Below the pieces are notes generated by a model. That model ran no database searches and was not told the origin of the DNA. It saw only the letters and a program-made list of their open reading frames with translations. From positions 1 to 12,517 of the forward strand of contig JACQGV010000050.1 of the NCBI GenBank assembly GCA_016199375.1: a stretch of 12,517 bases of DNA, read 5' to 3'. Positions 5,908 through 12,244 of the stretch are shown one piece after another (the first letter of the stretch is position 1; each line of letters starts with the position of its first letter). Source of the DNA: Chloroflexota bacterium. GTDB lineage: Bacteria > Chloroflexota > Dehalococcoidia > SHYM01. A program made the position numbers and the translations under genes.

Positions 5908-6609
5908 ATGCGGGTGCAGGTGAAGCTCTTTGGCCCCCTCGCTGAGGTGGCCCAGCGCCGGGAGTTCAGTCAGGAACTTCCGGCGGGCGCCTCGGTGGCC
6001 TCTTTGCTCCAGGAGCTCGCCTCCAGAGGGCCGCTGCTGGCGCGCTGGGGCGAGGCGCTCGCGGTGGCCGTCAATATGGAGTACGTCTCCCCGGACCGCC
6101 GGCTGCGCGAGGGGGACGAGGTGGCCCTCATCCCGCCGGTGAGCGGCGGGGCTGCGGCGCTCTTCCGGATCAGCCGCGACCCCATAGACCCGGCGGCGGT
6201 GGGCGCCCTGGTGGCGAGCCCGGGCTGCGGGGCCGTGCTCACCTTCCTGGGCACGGTACGAGACCACTCGGCGGGAAAGCCGGTGGTGGCCCTGGAATAC
6301 GATGCCTACGAGCCCATGGCCCTGAAGGAGCTGGAGCGCATCGGGGCCGAGGCCCAGGCGCGCTGGCCGGGGCTGCGTATCGCTATCTGGCACCGGTGCG
6401 GACGCATGGCGCTGGCAGAGGTCAGCCTGGCCGTGGCGGTAGCCATGCCCCACCGCGCCGAGGCCTTCGAGGCCTGTCGCTGGGCGGTGGAAGCGGTGAA
6501 GGCCCGGTTGCCCATCTGGAAGAAGGAGTTCGCGCAGGACGGGAGCTGGTGGGTGGAGGGCGTGGTGCCCCAGCCGCCCCGGTCGAAGGAGGCGCGTCCG
6601 CGTGGCTGA
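5908..6609 (+). CDS. Fused molybdopterin synthase, MoaD-MoaE
   Basis: A 233-residue fusion of the small (MoaD) and large (MoaE) subunits of molybdopterin synthase, which adds two sulfurs to cyclic pyranopterin monophosphate during molybdenum cofactor synthesis. Residues 1-81 are a complete ubiquitin-fold MoaD (MRVQVKLFGPLAEV...) ending in PPVSGG. Residues 82-220 are MoaE: FLGTVRDH at 113-120, LEYDAYEPMA at 129-138, PHR at 181-183, and VKARLPIWKKE at 197-207 with the likely catalytic lysines Lys198 and Lys205/206. The MoaD Gly-Gly (80-81), which must be a free C-terminus to be thiocarboxylated, is internal here (see findings). The ATG at 5908 is chosen because it matches the MoaD N-terminus. 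An in-frame extension back to 5785 would cover the promoter and encodes nothing conserved. The 3' end overlaps the next gene by 8 nt. Confidence 0.93.
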   Translation: MRVQVKLFGPLAEVAQRREFSQELPAGASVASLLQELASRGPLLARWGEALAVAVNMEYVSPDRRLREGDEVALIPPVSGGAAALFRISRDPIDPAAVGALVASPGCGAVLTFLGTVRDHSAGKPVVALEYDAYEPMALKELERIGAEAQARWPGLRIAIWHRCGRMALAEVSLAVAVAMPHRAEAFEACRWAVEAVKARLPIWKKEFAQDGSWWVEGVVPQPPRSKEARPRG

Positions 6610-7783
6610 CGCCCTCGCAGGGATCAAGGTCCTGGAGCTGGGCCACATGGTGGCGGCCCCCTATTGCGCCAAGATCATGGCCGATATGGGGGCGGACGTG
6701 GTCAAAGCGGAGCCCCCGGAGGGCGACCCGGCGCGGGCCCGGGGCCCCTTTTACAAGGACCTGCCTGACCGTGAGACCAGCGCTCTCTATCTGTACCTGA
6801 ACACCAACAAGCGTGGCGTTACCCTGAACCCCAGCACCGCCACTGGCCGCTCTATCCTCAAGGACCTCCTGGCCCAGGTTGACGTCTTCGTCGAGGATAC
6901 CATGCCCGGCACCCTGGAAGGGTGGGGGCTGGGCTTCCCTGCCCTGAAGCGGCTGAACCCGCGGCTGATTGTCGCCTCCATCACCCCCTTCGGGCAGACG
7001 GGCCCCTATCGGCACTACCGGGCCTACGACCTCAACCTCTTCCACGGCGGCGGCCAGGGCCACATGGTCCGCAACGATGCCCTGGGCGCACGCCCGCCGC
7101 TCACCGGCGGCGGCTATCTGGCCGAGTTCGACGGCGGGATGACGGCCGCGGTCGCGGTGCTGGGGGCCCTCTACCACCAGGGACTCACCGGCCAGGGCCA
7201 GCGCCTGGACTGCTCCATACAGGAGGCGGTCATGGCCCTGGAGCGGGCGGTGCTCACCCGCTACCCCAACGAGCTGTTCGGCTCCGCCACCACGCCCCTG
7301 GGCAGCCGCAACGCGCGCTCGGGGATGAGTGGCGTTCAGCGGTGCCAAGACGGCTGGGTGGTCATCGCGGCCCTGGAGGAGCACCAGTGGCAGGGCCTGC
7401 TGCGCCTCATCGGCGCCCCTGACGGCAGCGCGCGCTCGTCACCGGAGCTGGAGACCCACATCCGGAACTGGCTGGCGGAGCACACCATGGATGAGGTGTA
7501 CCACGGGGCCGAGGCCCTGAGCGTGCCCGCGGGGCGGCTGCAGACCTCAAAGGACCTGCTGGCCTCGGAGCAGCTACGGGCGCGGGAGTTCTTCCAGGCC
7601 GTCGCCCATCCCAGCACTGGCCCCCTGCCATACCCGACGGCATCCTACCGGATGTCCGCCAGCCCCTGGCGGGCCCGGCGCCCGGCGCCGCTCCTGGGCC
7701 AGCACAACGCCGAGGTGTACTGCGGCTGGCTGGGGTGGGGGCGCGAGGAGCTAGGCCGGCTGGCCGAGGCGGGGGTAATCTGA
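6602..7783 (+). CDS. Class III CoA-transferase (CaiB/BaiF family), first of two
   Basis: A 393-residue class III CoA-transferase, which moves CoA between carboxylic acids through an aspartyl mixed anhydride/thioester. The N-terminal signature LAGIKVLELGHMVAAPYCAKIMADMGADVVKAEPP is intact, followed by NTNKRGVTLN (67-76), FGQTGPY (130-136), and YLAEFDGGM, in which Asp177 is the likely nucleophile. The C-terminal domain ends with the usual PAPLLGQHNAEV. The start is GTG at 6602, supported by AAGGAGG at 6586-6592 with 9-nt spacing. It overlaps the moaD-moaE end by 8 nt and its TGA shares one base with the next ATG. Donor and acceptor cannot be read from sequence: formate/oxalate, carnitine, succinate/malate and benzylsuccinate types all share this fold. 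Two coupled paralogues suggest a heteromeric enzyme, as in Chloroflexus SmtAB, but this is inference. Confidence 0.9.
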   Translation: MADALAGIKVLELGHMVAAPYCAKIMADMGADVVKAEPPEGDPARARGPFYKDLPDRETSALYLYLNTNKRGVTLNPSTATGRSILKDLLAQVDVFVEDTMPGTLEGWGLGFPALKRLNPRLIVASITPFGQTGPYRHYRAYDLNLFHGGGQGHMVRNDALGARPPLTGGGYLAEFDGGMTAAVAVLGALYHQGLTGQGQRLDCSIQEAVMALERAVLTRYPNELFGSATTPLGSRNARSGMSGVQRCQDGWVVIAALEEHQWQGLLRLIGAPDGSARSSPELETHIRNWLAEHTMDEVYHGAEALSVPAGRLQTSKDLLASEQLRAREFFQAVAHPSTGPLPYPTASYRMSASPWRARRPAPLLGQHNAEVYCGWLGWGREELGRLAEAGVI

Positions 7784-9027
7784 TGGCTGCCAAGGGCCCT
7801 CTGGCGGGCGTGCGCGTCCTGGACTTCGGCTGGGCCTGGGCGGGCCCCTACGGCTGCACCCTGCTGGCTTTTCTGGGCGCCGAGGTAATCAAGATTGAGG
7901 GGCACCGGCGCCCCGATTACAGCCGCCGCATGTCCATGACCACCGGCCAGGCCTTCGACAACCTGGACCAGTCCACCGTCTTCAATGACATGAACTTGAA
8001 CAAGCTGGGACTGGCCGTGGACCTGACCCGCCCCAGGGGCGTGGCGCTGGTGAAGGACCTGGTGAGCATCAGCGACGTCGTCATGGGGAACATGCGGCCG
8101 GGCACCATGGAGAAGCTGGGGTTGGGCTACGAGGAGCTGCGCCGGATCAAGCCCGACATCATCATGTGCTGGTCCTCGGCGGCGGGCGGGACCGGTCCCT
8201 ACCGCGGCTACGTGGGCTATGCCCCCACCTTCGCCCTCCTGGGCGGCATCTCCCACCTGACGCGCTATCCCGACACCCCACCGACGCTCCTCTCCGGCTC
8301 CATAGACGCCCGCAGCGGCACCACCTTCGGGCTGGCCGCCCTGCTGGCCCTCAACTACCGCCTGCGCACCGGACAGGGGCAGTTCGTGGACCTCTCCTCC
8401 ACCGAGGCCATCGCCGTCTTCAGCGGCCACGCTATCCTCGACTACGCCATGAATGGCCGGATAGAGGGGCCCATCGGCAACGAGGACGAGGCCATGGCCC
8501 CGCATAACGTCTATCCCTGCAAGGACGCGGATACCTGGATCACCATCGCCGTCGCCACCGAGGAGGAGTGGCGCCAACTCGTCCAGGCCCTGGGCGACCC
8601 GGCCTGGGCCCAGGACGACCGCTTCGCGGACGGCTACGGACGCTGGAGCCACCGCCAGGAGCTGGACCGGCACCTGGAGGCCTGGACCCGCCAGCGCACC
8701 GACTACGAGGCGATGGCTGCCCTCCAGGGCGCCGGCGTAGCCGCCGTCCCCTCCCTCGACAACCGCAAGCTTTACGAGGACCCTCATACCCGGTCCCGCG
8801 AGGTCTTCACCAGGCTGCGTCACCCTGCCATCGGCGAGCGCATCGTCATGGGGCCACCCTGGAAGCTTGCGACGACCCCGGCGCAGGTCATCAGGCCGGC
8901 GCCCCTCCTGGGACAGCACACGGGCTACGTCCTGCAGGAGCTGCTGGGGCTGCCGGAGCCGGCGGCTGAGGAGCTCAGGGCCGAGGGCGTGGTGTACGAG
9001 CCCGAGGTCGCCGTTCCACCTGCCTGA
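7783..9027 (+). CDS. Class III CoA-transferase (CaiB/BaiF family), second of two
   Basis: A 414-residue paralogue of the preceding gene. It has the N-terminal signature LAGVRVLDFGWAWAGPYGCTLLAFLGAEVIKIE, NLNKLGLAVDL (71-81), NMRPGTMEKLGLGYEEL (103-119), GGTGPYRGY (135-143) and GSIDARSGT, in which Asp175 is the likely nucleophile. RPAPLLGQHTGYV precedes the C-terminal end. Both paralogues therefore keep an aspartate at the catalytic position. The ATG at 7783 forms TGATG with the previous stop, indicating translational coupling; an in-frame start further upstream would only add residues inside the previous gene. Its stop is 2 nt from the stop of the convergent crotonase gene. The substrate is unknown. 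The adjoining crotonase and MDR oxidoreductase suggest activation and breakdown of an organic acid. Confidence 0.9.
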   Translation: MAAKGPLAGVRVLDFGWAWAGPYGCTLLAFLGAEVIKIEGHRRPDYSRRMSMTTGQAFDNLDQSTVFNDMNLNKLGLAVDLTRPRGVALVKDLVSISDVVMGNMRPGTMEKLGLGYEELRRIKPDIIMCWSSAAGGTGPYRGYVGYAPTFALLGGISHLTRYPDTPPTLLSGSIDARSGTTFGLAALLALNYRLRTGQGQFVDLSSTEAIAVFSGHAILDYAMNGRIEGPIGNEDEAMAPHNVYPCKDADTWITIAVATEEEWRQLVQALGDPAWAQDDRFADGYGRWSHRQELDRHLEAWTRQRTDYEAMAALQGAGVAAVPSLDNRKLYEDPHTRSREVFTRLRHPAIGERIVMGPPWKLATTPAQVIRPAPLLGQHTGYVLQELLGLPEPAAEELRAEGVVYEPEVAVPPA

Positions 9028-9029
9028 AA

Positions 9030-9854
9030 CTAGTTCCCTTTGAATTCCGGCTTGCGTTTCTGCAGGAAAGCCTCCCTTGCCACCGCAGCGTCAAGGACGG
9101 TTTCGTTGGTAAGGAAGTGCCGCTCGTCCTCCAGCGCCTCCGCCAGGGTCATGTCGAGCTCGCGGTATATCTCTATCTTGGTGACGCCCATCGCCCTGGT
9201 GGGTCCGCGGGCCAGCTCGTGGGCCCAGGCCAGGACTTCCGACATCAGGCTGGCGTCGGGGACGACGCGGTTGACCAGCCCGATGCGCTCGGCCTCGCGC
9301 GCGCTGATGGTCTTTCCCGTCAGGAGCAGCTCCAAGGCCCTTCCCAAGCCCACCAGCCGTGGCATGAAGTACGTGGCCCCGCTGCCGATGAGGATGGCAT
9401 GGCTGAGCCGGATGTCACCCAGGAGCGCCGTCTCGGCGGCGACGCGAAAGTCGCAGGCCAGGGCGAGGTCGGAGCCAGCGCCATGGCAGTTGCCATTGAT
9501 GGCCGCCAGGACGGGCTTGCGGAGGTCACGTACGGCCTTGATCCAGTCCTGGTGCGTCACCTGAAGCCAATGGTAGCCGCGCCGGAGCTGGGAGGGCCGG
9601 GGCCCCATCCCTTTCAGATCATCCCCAGCGCAGAACGCACGACCGGTGCCGGTGATGACCACGGCCCTGACCTCATCGGCTTCGCAGCGCTTCAAGGCGT
9701 CCAGGAGCTCTTCGATAAGGTCGTCGGTCATGGCGTTGAGCGACCGGGGCCGGTTCAGGGTGATCACCCCCACGGGGCCGTCGCGGTCGAACCTGATGCT
9801 GGAGTATTCCGCTCCCGTCCCCTGTGCCCCCCGTTTGGTTTCAGAAGTATCCAT
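9030..9854 (-). CDS. Crotonase-superfamily protein (enoyl-CoA hydratase/isomerase-like)
   Basis: A 274-residue crotonase-fold protein acting on an acyl-CoA. Oxyanion-hole elements are FCAGDDLKG (74-82) and GNCHGAGSDLALACDFRVA (121-139); MPRLVGLGRALELLLTG (164-180) and RIGLVNRVV (190-198) are further signatures. The two catalytic glutamates of true enoyl-CoA hydratases appear to be replaced, by Asp129 and about Arg149, so hydratase activity is doubtful. An isomerase, lyase or dienoyl-CoA isomerase-like reaction is possible. I chose ATG 9854, which has TAGG upstream; a GTG two codons earlier (9860) is an alternative. The MDR oxidoreductase gene upstream is on the same strand with a 68-nt gap, so the two may be co-transcribed. 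Confidence 0.85.
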   Translation of the reverse strand: MDTSETKRGAQGTGAEYSSIRFDRDGPVGVITLNRPRSLNAMTDDLIEELLDALKRCEADEVRAVVITGTGRAFCAGDDLKGMGPRPSQLRRGYHWLQVTHQDWIKAVRDLRKPVLAAINGNCHGAGSDLALACDFRVAAETALLGDIRLSHAILIGSGATYFMPRLVGLGRALELLLTGKTISAREAERIGLVNRVVPDASLMSEVLAWAHELARGPTRAMGVTKIEIYRELDMTLAEALEDERHFLTNETVLDAAVAREAFLQKRKPEFKGN

Positions 9855-9922
9855 CTCCACCTACCCTCGCCTACCCGCCAGGTTCCTCTTGCGGGGTCCC
9901 CGCCCCCATTTTTCATACCCTG

Positions 9923-10894
9923 CTAGGGCCGCAGGATGACCTTCCCGAAGTTCTTGCGGTCCGCCAGGTACCGATGGGCCGCGGCAGTTTCGGGCAAGGG
10001 GAAGACCCTGTCAACGACGGTCTTCATCTTGCCGCGCGCGCAAAGGTCGAGAATCTTCTCCAGCTCGGGTATCACCCCGCCGTAGCCCATCTGGCGGCCC
10101 AGCGAGAACTGGTTGAAGCTGGCGTTCTTGGCCGCCAGCGCCGCCAGGTCCGGTTTCTCGGCGGACCGGCTGCTGTTCCCCACAATGACCAGGCGTCCCA
10201 GCGGGGCTAGCGCCGCGATGCTCTTGGTCAGCACGGCGCCCCCGACTGACTCCAGCACCACGTTCACGCCGGCGTTGTTGGTGCAGCGCATCGCCTCGGG
10301 CAGGAAATCGTGCCGCTCGTAGTTGACCGCCACCTCGGCGCCCAGGGCCAGGGCCCGCGCCGTCTTCTCGTCGGTGCCGGCGGTCGTAATCACCTTGGCA
10401 CCGAGGTGCCTGGCGATCTGAATGCCGGCCATCCCCACGCCGCTGCCACCGGACTGGATGAGGGCGGTCTCGCCCGCCTCGATCCTGGCAACCTTCACCA
10501 GGGCGAACCAGGAGGTCAGGAACACCATGGGTATGCTCGCCGCCTCCTCGAAGGAGAGGCTGGCGGGGATGGGGATGGTCCCCGCCCGGTGGACGGCCAC
10601 CAGCTCGGCGTAGCCCCCTTGCGCCAGCGTTGCCACCACCCGCTGTCCTACCAGGCGGTCCTTCACCTCCGAGCCCACGGCTTCGATGGTCCCCGCGACC
10701 TCCCACCCGGGCACGAAAGGAAAGGAGGGGGCCGCGCCGGGGTACGTGCCCTCGCGCCGGAAGAGGTCGCCGCGGTTGATGCCGGCGGCTTTGACCCGGA
10801 CGAGCACGTGTTTGGGGCCTATCTGGGGGTCGGGGAGGTCCCCATAGATGAAGGCGTCCTCGCTGCCAAACTGCTTCACATACGCTGCCTTCAT
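9923..10894 (-). CDS. MDR-family NADPH:quinone oxidoreductase-like protein
   Basis: A 323-residue medium-chain dehydrogenase/reductase of the zinc-free quinone oxidoreductase type. The GroES-like N-terminal domain (1-120) has VKAAGINRGDLFRREGTYPG and FPFVPGWEVAGTI. The Rossmann domain has QSGGSGVGMAGIQIARHLGAKVI at 147-169, LGAEVAVNY (184-192) and a C-terminal GKVILRP. The cysteine/histidine zinc ligands of alcohol dehydrogenases are not present. The likely reaction is NAD(P)H-dependent reduction of a quinone or an enone/enoyl-thioester. The start at 10894 is fixed by the strong ribosome site at 10901-10908 and by the canonical MKAAYVKQFG; an in-frame GTG/ATG 12 codons upstream would cover that site. 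With the crotonase downstream it suggests acyl-CoA or enone metabolism. Confidence 0.88.
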   Translation of the reverse strand: MKAAYVKQFGSEDAFIYGDLPDPQIGPKHVLVRVKAAGINRGDLFRREGTYPGAAPSFPFVPGWEVAGTIEAVGSEVKDRLVGQRVVATLAQGGYAELVAVHRAGTIPIPASLSFEEAASIPMVFLTSWFALVKVARIEAGETALIQSGGSGVGMAGIQIARHLGAKVITTAGTDEKTARALALGAEVAVNYERHDFLPEAMRCTNNAGVNVVLESVGGAVLTKSIAALAPLGRLVIVGNSSRSAEKPDLAALAAKNASFNQFSLGRQMGYGGVIPELEKILDLCARGKMKTVVDRVFPLPETAAAHRYLADRKNFGKVILRP

Positions 10895-10900
10895 AAAGCG

Positions 10901-10908
10901 CTCCTCCT
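10901..10908 (-). promoter_or_regulatory. Ribosome binding site that sets the oxidoreductase start
   Basis: AGGAGGAG on the minus strand, 6 nt before the ATG at 10894. It is close to the ideal anti-16S match and rules against the longer in-frame start at 10930. Confidence 0.85.
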
Positions 10909-11019
10909 GCGGAATCCGTGGGGATACCACGGTCTGGCGGGCGCGTGGCTGGCGCCCGGCTGTTCGACTTGCGCCCGCCGATTGTACATCGTCTCGGGTC
11001 TCGGTGGTAGGCGCTCCCC

Positions 11020-11048
11020 TTGTCGGCGCGTGGGGCTTCTGCTATCTT
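11020..11048 (+). promoter_or_regulatory. Promoter of tRNA-Ser
   Basis: TTGTCG (11020-11025) and TATCTT (11043-11048) are separated by 17 nt. TG one base before the -10 box makes it an extended -10. Transcription would start near 11055, about 8 nt before the mature tRNA 5' end at 11063. Each hexamer matches four of six consensus bases. Confidence 0.6.
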
Positions 11049-11062
11049 GAGACGTGCCTTGG

Positions 11063-11149
11063 GGAGGGATCGCATAGTGGTCTAGTGCACCCGCCTGCTA
11101 AGCGGGACCGCGCAAGCGGACATGGGTTCGAATCCCATTCCCTCCGCCA
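11063..11149 (+). tRNA. tRNA-Ser (anticodon GCU)
   Basis: The acceptor stem pairs GGAGGGA (11063-11069) with TCCCTCC (11139-11145). The discriminator base is G11146 and CCA is encoded at 11147-11149. The anticodon stem is CCCGC/GCGGG around the loop CTGCTAA, giving anticodon GCT at 11097-11099, which reads AGC and AGU. The long variable arm CCGC-GCAA-GCGG is typical of serine tRNAs. The T arm is ATGGG-TTCGAAT-CCCAT. All arms pair, so it should be functional. Confidence 0.97.
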
Positions 11150-11204
11150 CAAGTTAGAAGCCATTCCGTTGCCAGCCGGATCGCGCTGGCGGTGGGAGGT
11201 GGAA

Positions 11205-11714
11205 ATGCCTGCAAACGAGACATCCTCCCGGACGCCAGAGCAATGGCGTGACTTGATACAATCCTGGCTTCAGGAAGAGGGCTGGAGTATAGGTATTCCG
11301 GCGGCTCCAACTCCAGACATGCGTTGGGTCCTAACTGGCCAAGACCCCGGCGGACGCCATGTTTTGATTGCACAGCGTATTGACAGGAGCGACCAGATCC
11401 TAATCAACGGCGGTGTGACCGTGAGTGACGAACATCGCCAAAGAATGGCCGCATTGGGCCAAGATGAAAGAGACGCATTCATATGGGAACTACACTTCAC
11501 CCTCCTGGGAACAGACGTCGAGTTTCAATTAATAGGAGACCCATTGGAGCGCGTGATGATTGCGCAACGGATATACTATGATGCGCTTACCAAAGATGCT
11601 TTTCTCCAGAGGGTCTCAGACGTTCGTAAAGGGGTTATCTTGGTCATTGGGATGGTACGACACCAGTTTCGGGAAACGCCGCCGAGACGAGAGCTGGGCT
11701 TCAAGACACAGTAG
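11205..11714 (+). CDS. Hypothetical protein, DUF2299-like
   Basis: A 169-residue cytosolic protein with no signal peptide or membrane segment. It has an N-terminal helix (PEQWRDLIQSWLQEEGW), a beta-rich middle (about 28-70), then SDEHRQRMAALGQDERDAFIWELHFTLL (74-101), a central AQRIYYDALTKDAFLQRV segment and a hydrophobic VRKGVILVIGMVRH helix near 140-153. This pattern resembles what I recall of the DUF2299 family, mostly archaeal proteins of unknown function; I could not verify that with a profile search. The ATG at 11205 is preceded by GGGAGGTGG. It lies 55 nt after tRNA-Ser with no terminator visible between them, and 10 nt before the next gene. GC content falls to about 47-60% across it, unlike the neighbouring genes, which suggests transfer. 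Confidence 0.78.
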   Translation: MPANETSSRTPEQWRDLIQSWLQEEGWSIGIPAAPTPDMRWVLTGQDPGGRHVLIAQRIDRSDQILINGGVTVSDEHRQRMAALGQDERDAFIWELHFTLLGTDVEFQLIGDPLERVMIAQRIYYDALTKDAFLQRVSDVRKGVILVIGMVRHQFRETPPRRELGFKTQ

Positions 11715-11724
11715 GGGGAGCTAT

Positions 11725-11982
11725 ATGAATGGTGATTTTACCTATCGACTCAGTCTGCAAATTCCGAGTGTGGGCACGTCTGGGCCTCCTTCTATTGGCG
11801 CTGCGTTCCCTGCGGAGGACTTTCTGCCTCAGCAGGACTACGAGAGCACAGAACGTACCGAGCGAGAGGAGGAGGCTGAGGACCTGGCGGATGCCTTGGC
11901 GACGAAGTTGCTATACGAAAACAGTGGCCTGAAAGGATTCACGCCATATCGTGAGTACCGGGAAGAGCGGCGTAGAACCTAG
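11725..11982 (+). CDS. Small acidic protein, candidate antitoxin
   Basis: An 85-residue protein I do not recognise. The start is well supported: ATG at 11725 follows AGGGGGAG by 4 nt. Residues 5-14 (FTYRLSLQIP) look like a beta strand, 15-37 are Gly/Pro-rich and probably flexible, and 40-66 form a strongly acidic predicted helix (runs of Glu/Asp around 43-56, then LADALATKLLYENSG). The tail GFTPYREYREERRRT switches to basic. The gene overlaps the start of the RelE/ParE toxin gene by 32 nt, the usual position of an antitoxin in type II modules, and a helix-plus-tail end is what toxin-wrapping antitoxin regions look like. No DNA-binding domain (ribbon-helix-helix, HTH, Phd) is visible. It could instead be a third component unrelated to neutralisation. 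Confidence 0.7.
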   Translation: MNGDFTYRLSLQIPSVGTSGPPSIGAAFPAEDFLPQQDYESTERTEREEEAEDLADALATKLLYENSGLKGFTPYREYREERRRT

Positions 11983-12244
11983 CTCTCGGTATGAGGTCTA
12001 CCTCGATCCACGTGCCCAGCGAGACCTGGAACGCCTGAACCTCGGAGATCGTAGGCGGATTGATGAGCATATAGTGGGGTTGGAGAGCAACCCACGCCCC
12101 TATGGAGTCAAGAAGTTGGGAGGGGACACATATCGAGTGCGTGTTGGGGATTGGCGCATCATCTACATTGTAGATGACGATGCCAAGAGGGTACTCATAT
12201 CCCGTATTAAGCGGCGAGAGAAGGACACCTACAGCAGACTCTAG
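11951..12244 (+). CDS. RelE/ParE-family toxin
   Basis: A 97-residue protein with the RelE/ParE toxin fold. RYEVYLDPRAQRDLERL (13-29) is the first strand and helix, DRRRIDEHIVGLESNPRPYGVKKLGGDTYRVRVGDWRIIYIVDD (33-76) the core, and RVLISRIKRREKDTY (80-94) the last strand and basic tail. Arg62, Arg64, Arg69 and Arg85 occupy the positions of conserved basic residues of mRNA-cleaving RelE proteins, and Tyr94 that of the C-terminal catalytic tyrosine. The only in-frame start that keeps the fold intact is GTG 11951, 32 nt inside the upstream gene with no good ribosome site, so its translation probably depends on the upstream gene. ParE-type gyrase inhibitors share the fold; the basic tail and YRVRVGDWRIIY favour RelE. 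Confidence 0.88.
   Translation: MSTGKSGVEPSSRYEVYLDPRAQRDLERLNLGDRRRIDEHIVGLESNPRPYGVKKLGGDTYRVRVGDWRIIYIVDDDAKRVLISRIKRREKDTYSRL

Noticed and set aside
4968..5945. Plus-strand ORF of 325 aa
   Set aside because: Antisense to rpmF and DUF177 and crosses both divergent promoters; no recognisable domain.
7645..8919. Minus-strand ORF of 424 aa
   Set aside because: It lies wholly antisense to the second CoA-transferase, has the low-complexity Gly/Ala/Val/His composition typical of GC-rich shadow frames, and shows no family motif.
9891..9918. Terminator-like hairpin GCGGG-GTC-CCCGC followed by a T5 run on the plus strand
   Set aside because: No plus-strand gene reads into it, the T-run is 5 nt away from the stem and short, and the stem is only 5 bp.
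10982..10987. Possible -10 (TACAAT, minus strand) for the oxidoreductase gene
   Set aside because: No -35 at proper spacing, and the resulting leader would be about 80 nt; support too weak to list.
11098..11373. Minus-strand 91-aa ORF ending in a GNGIRTHV-type sequence
   Set aside because: That string is the well-known false translation of the antisense of a serine tRNA; the rest runs antisense to the DUF2299-like gene.
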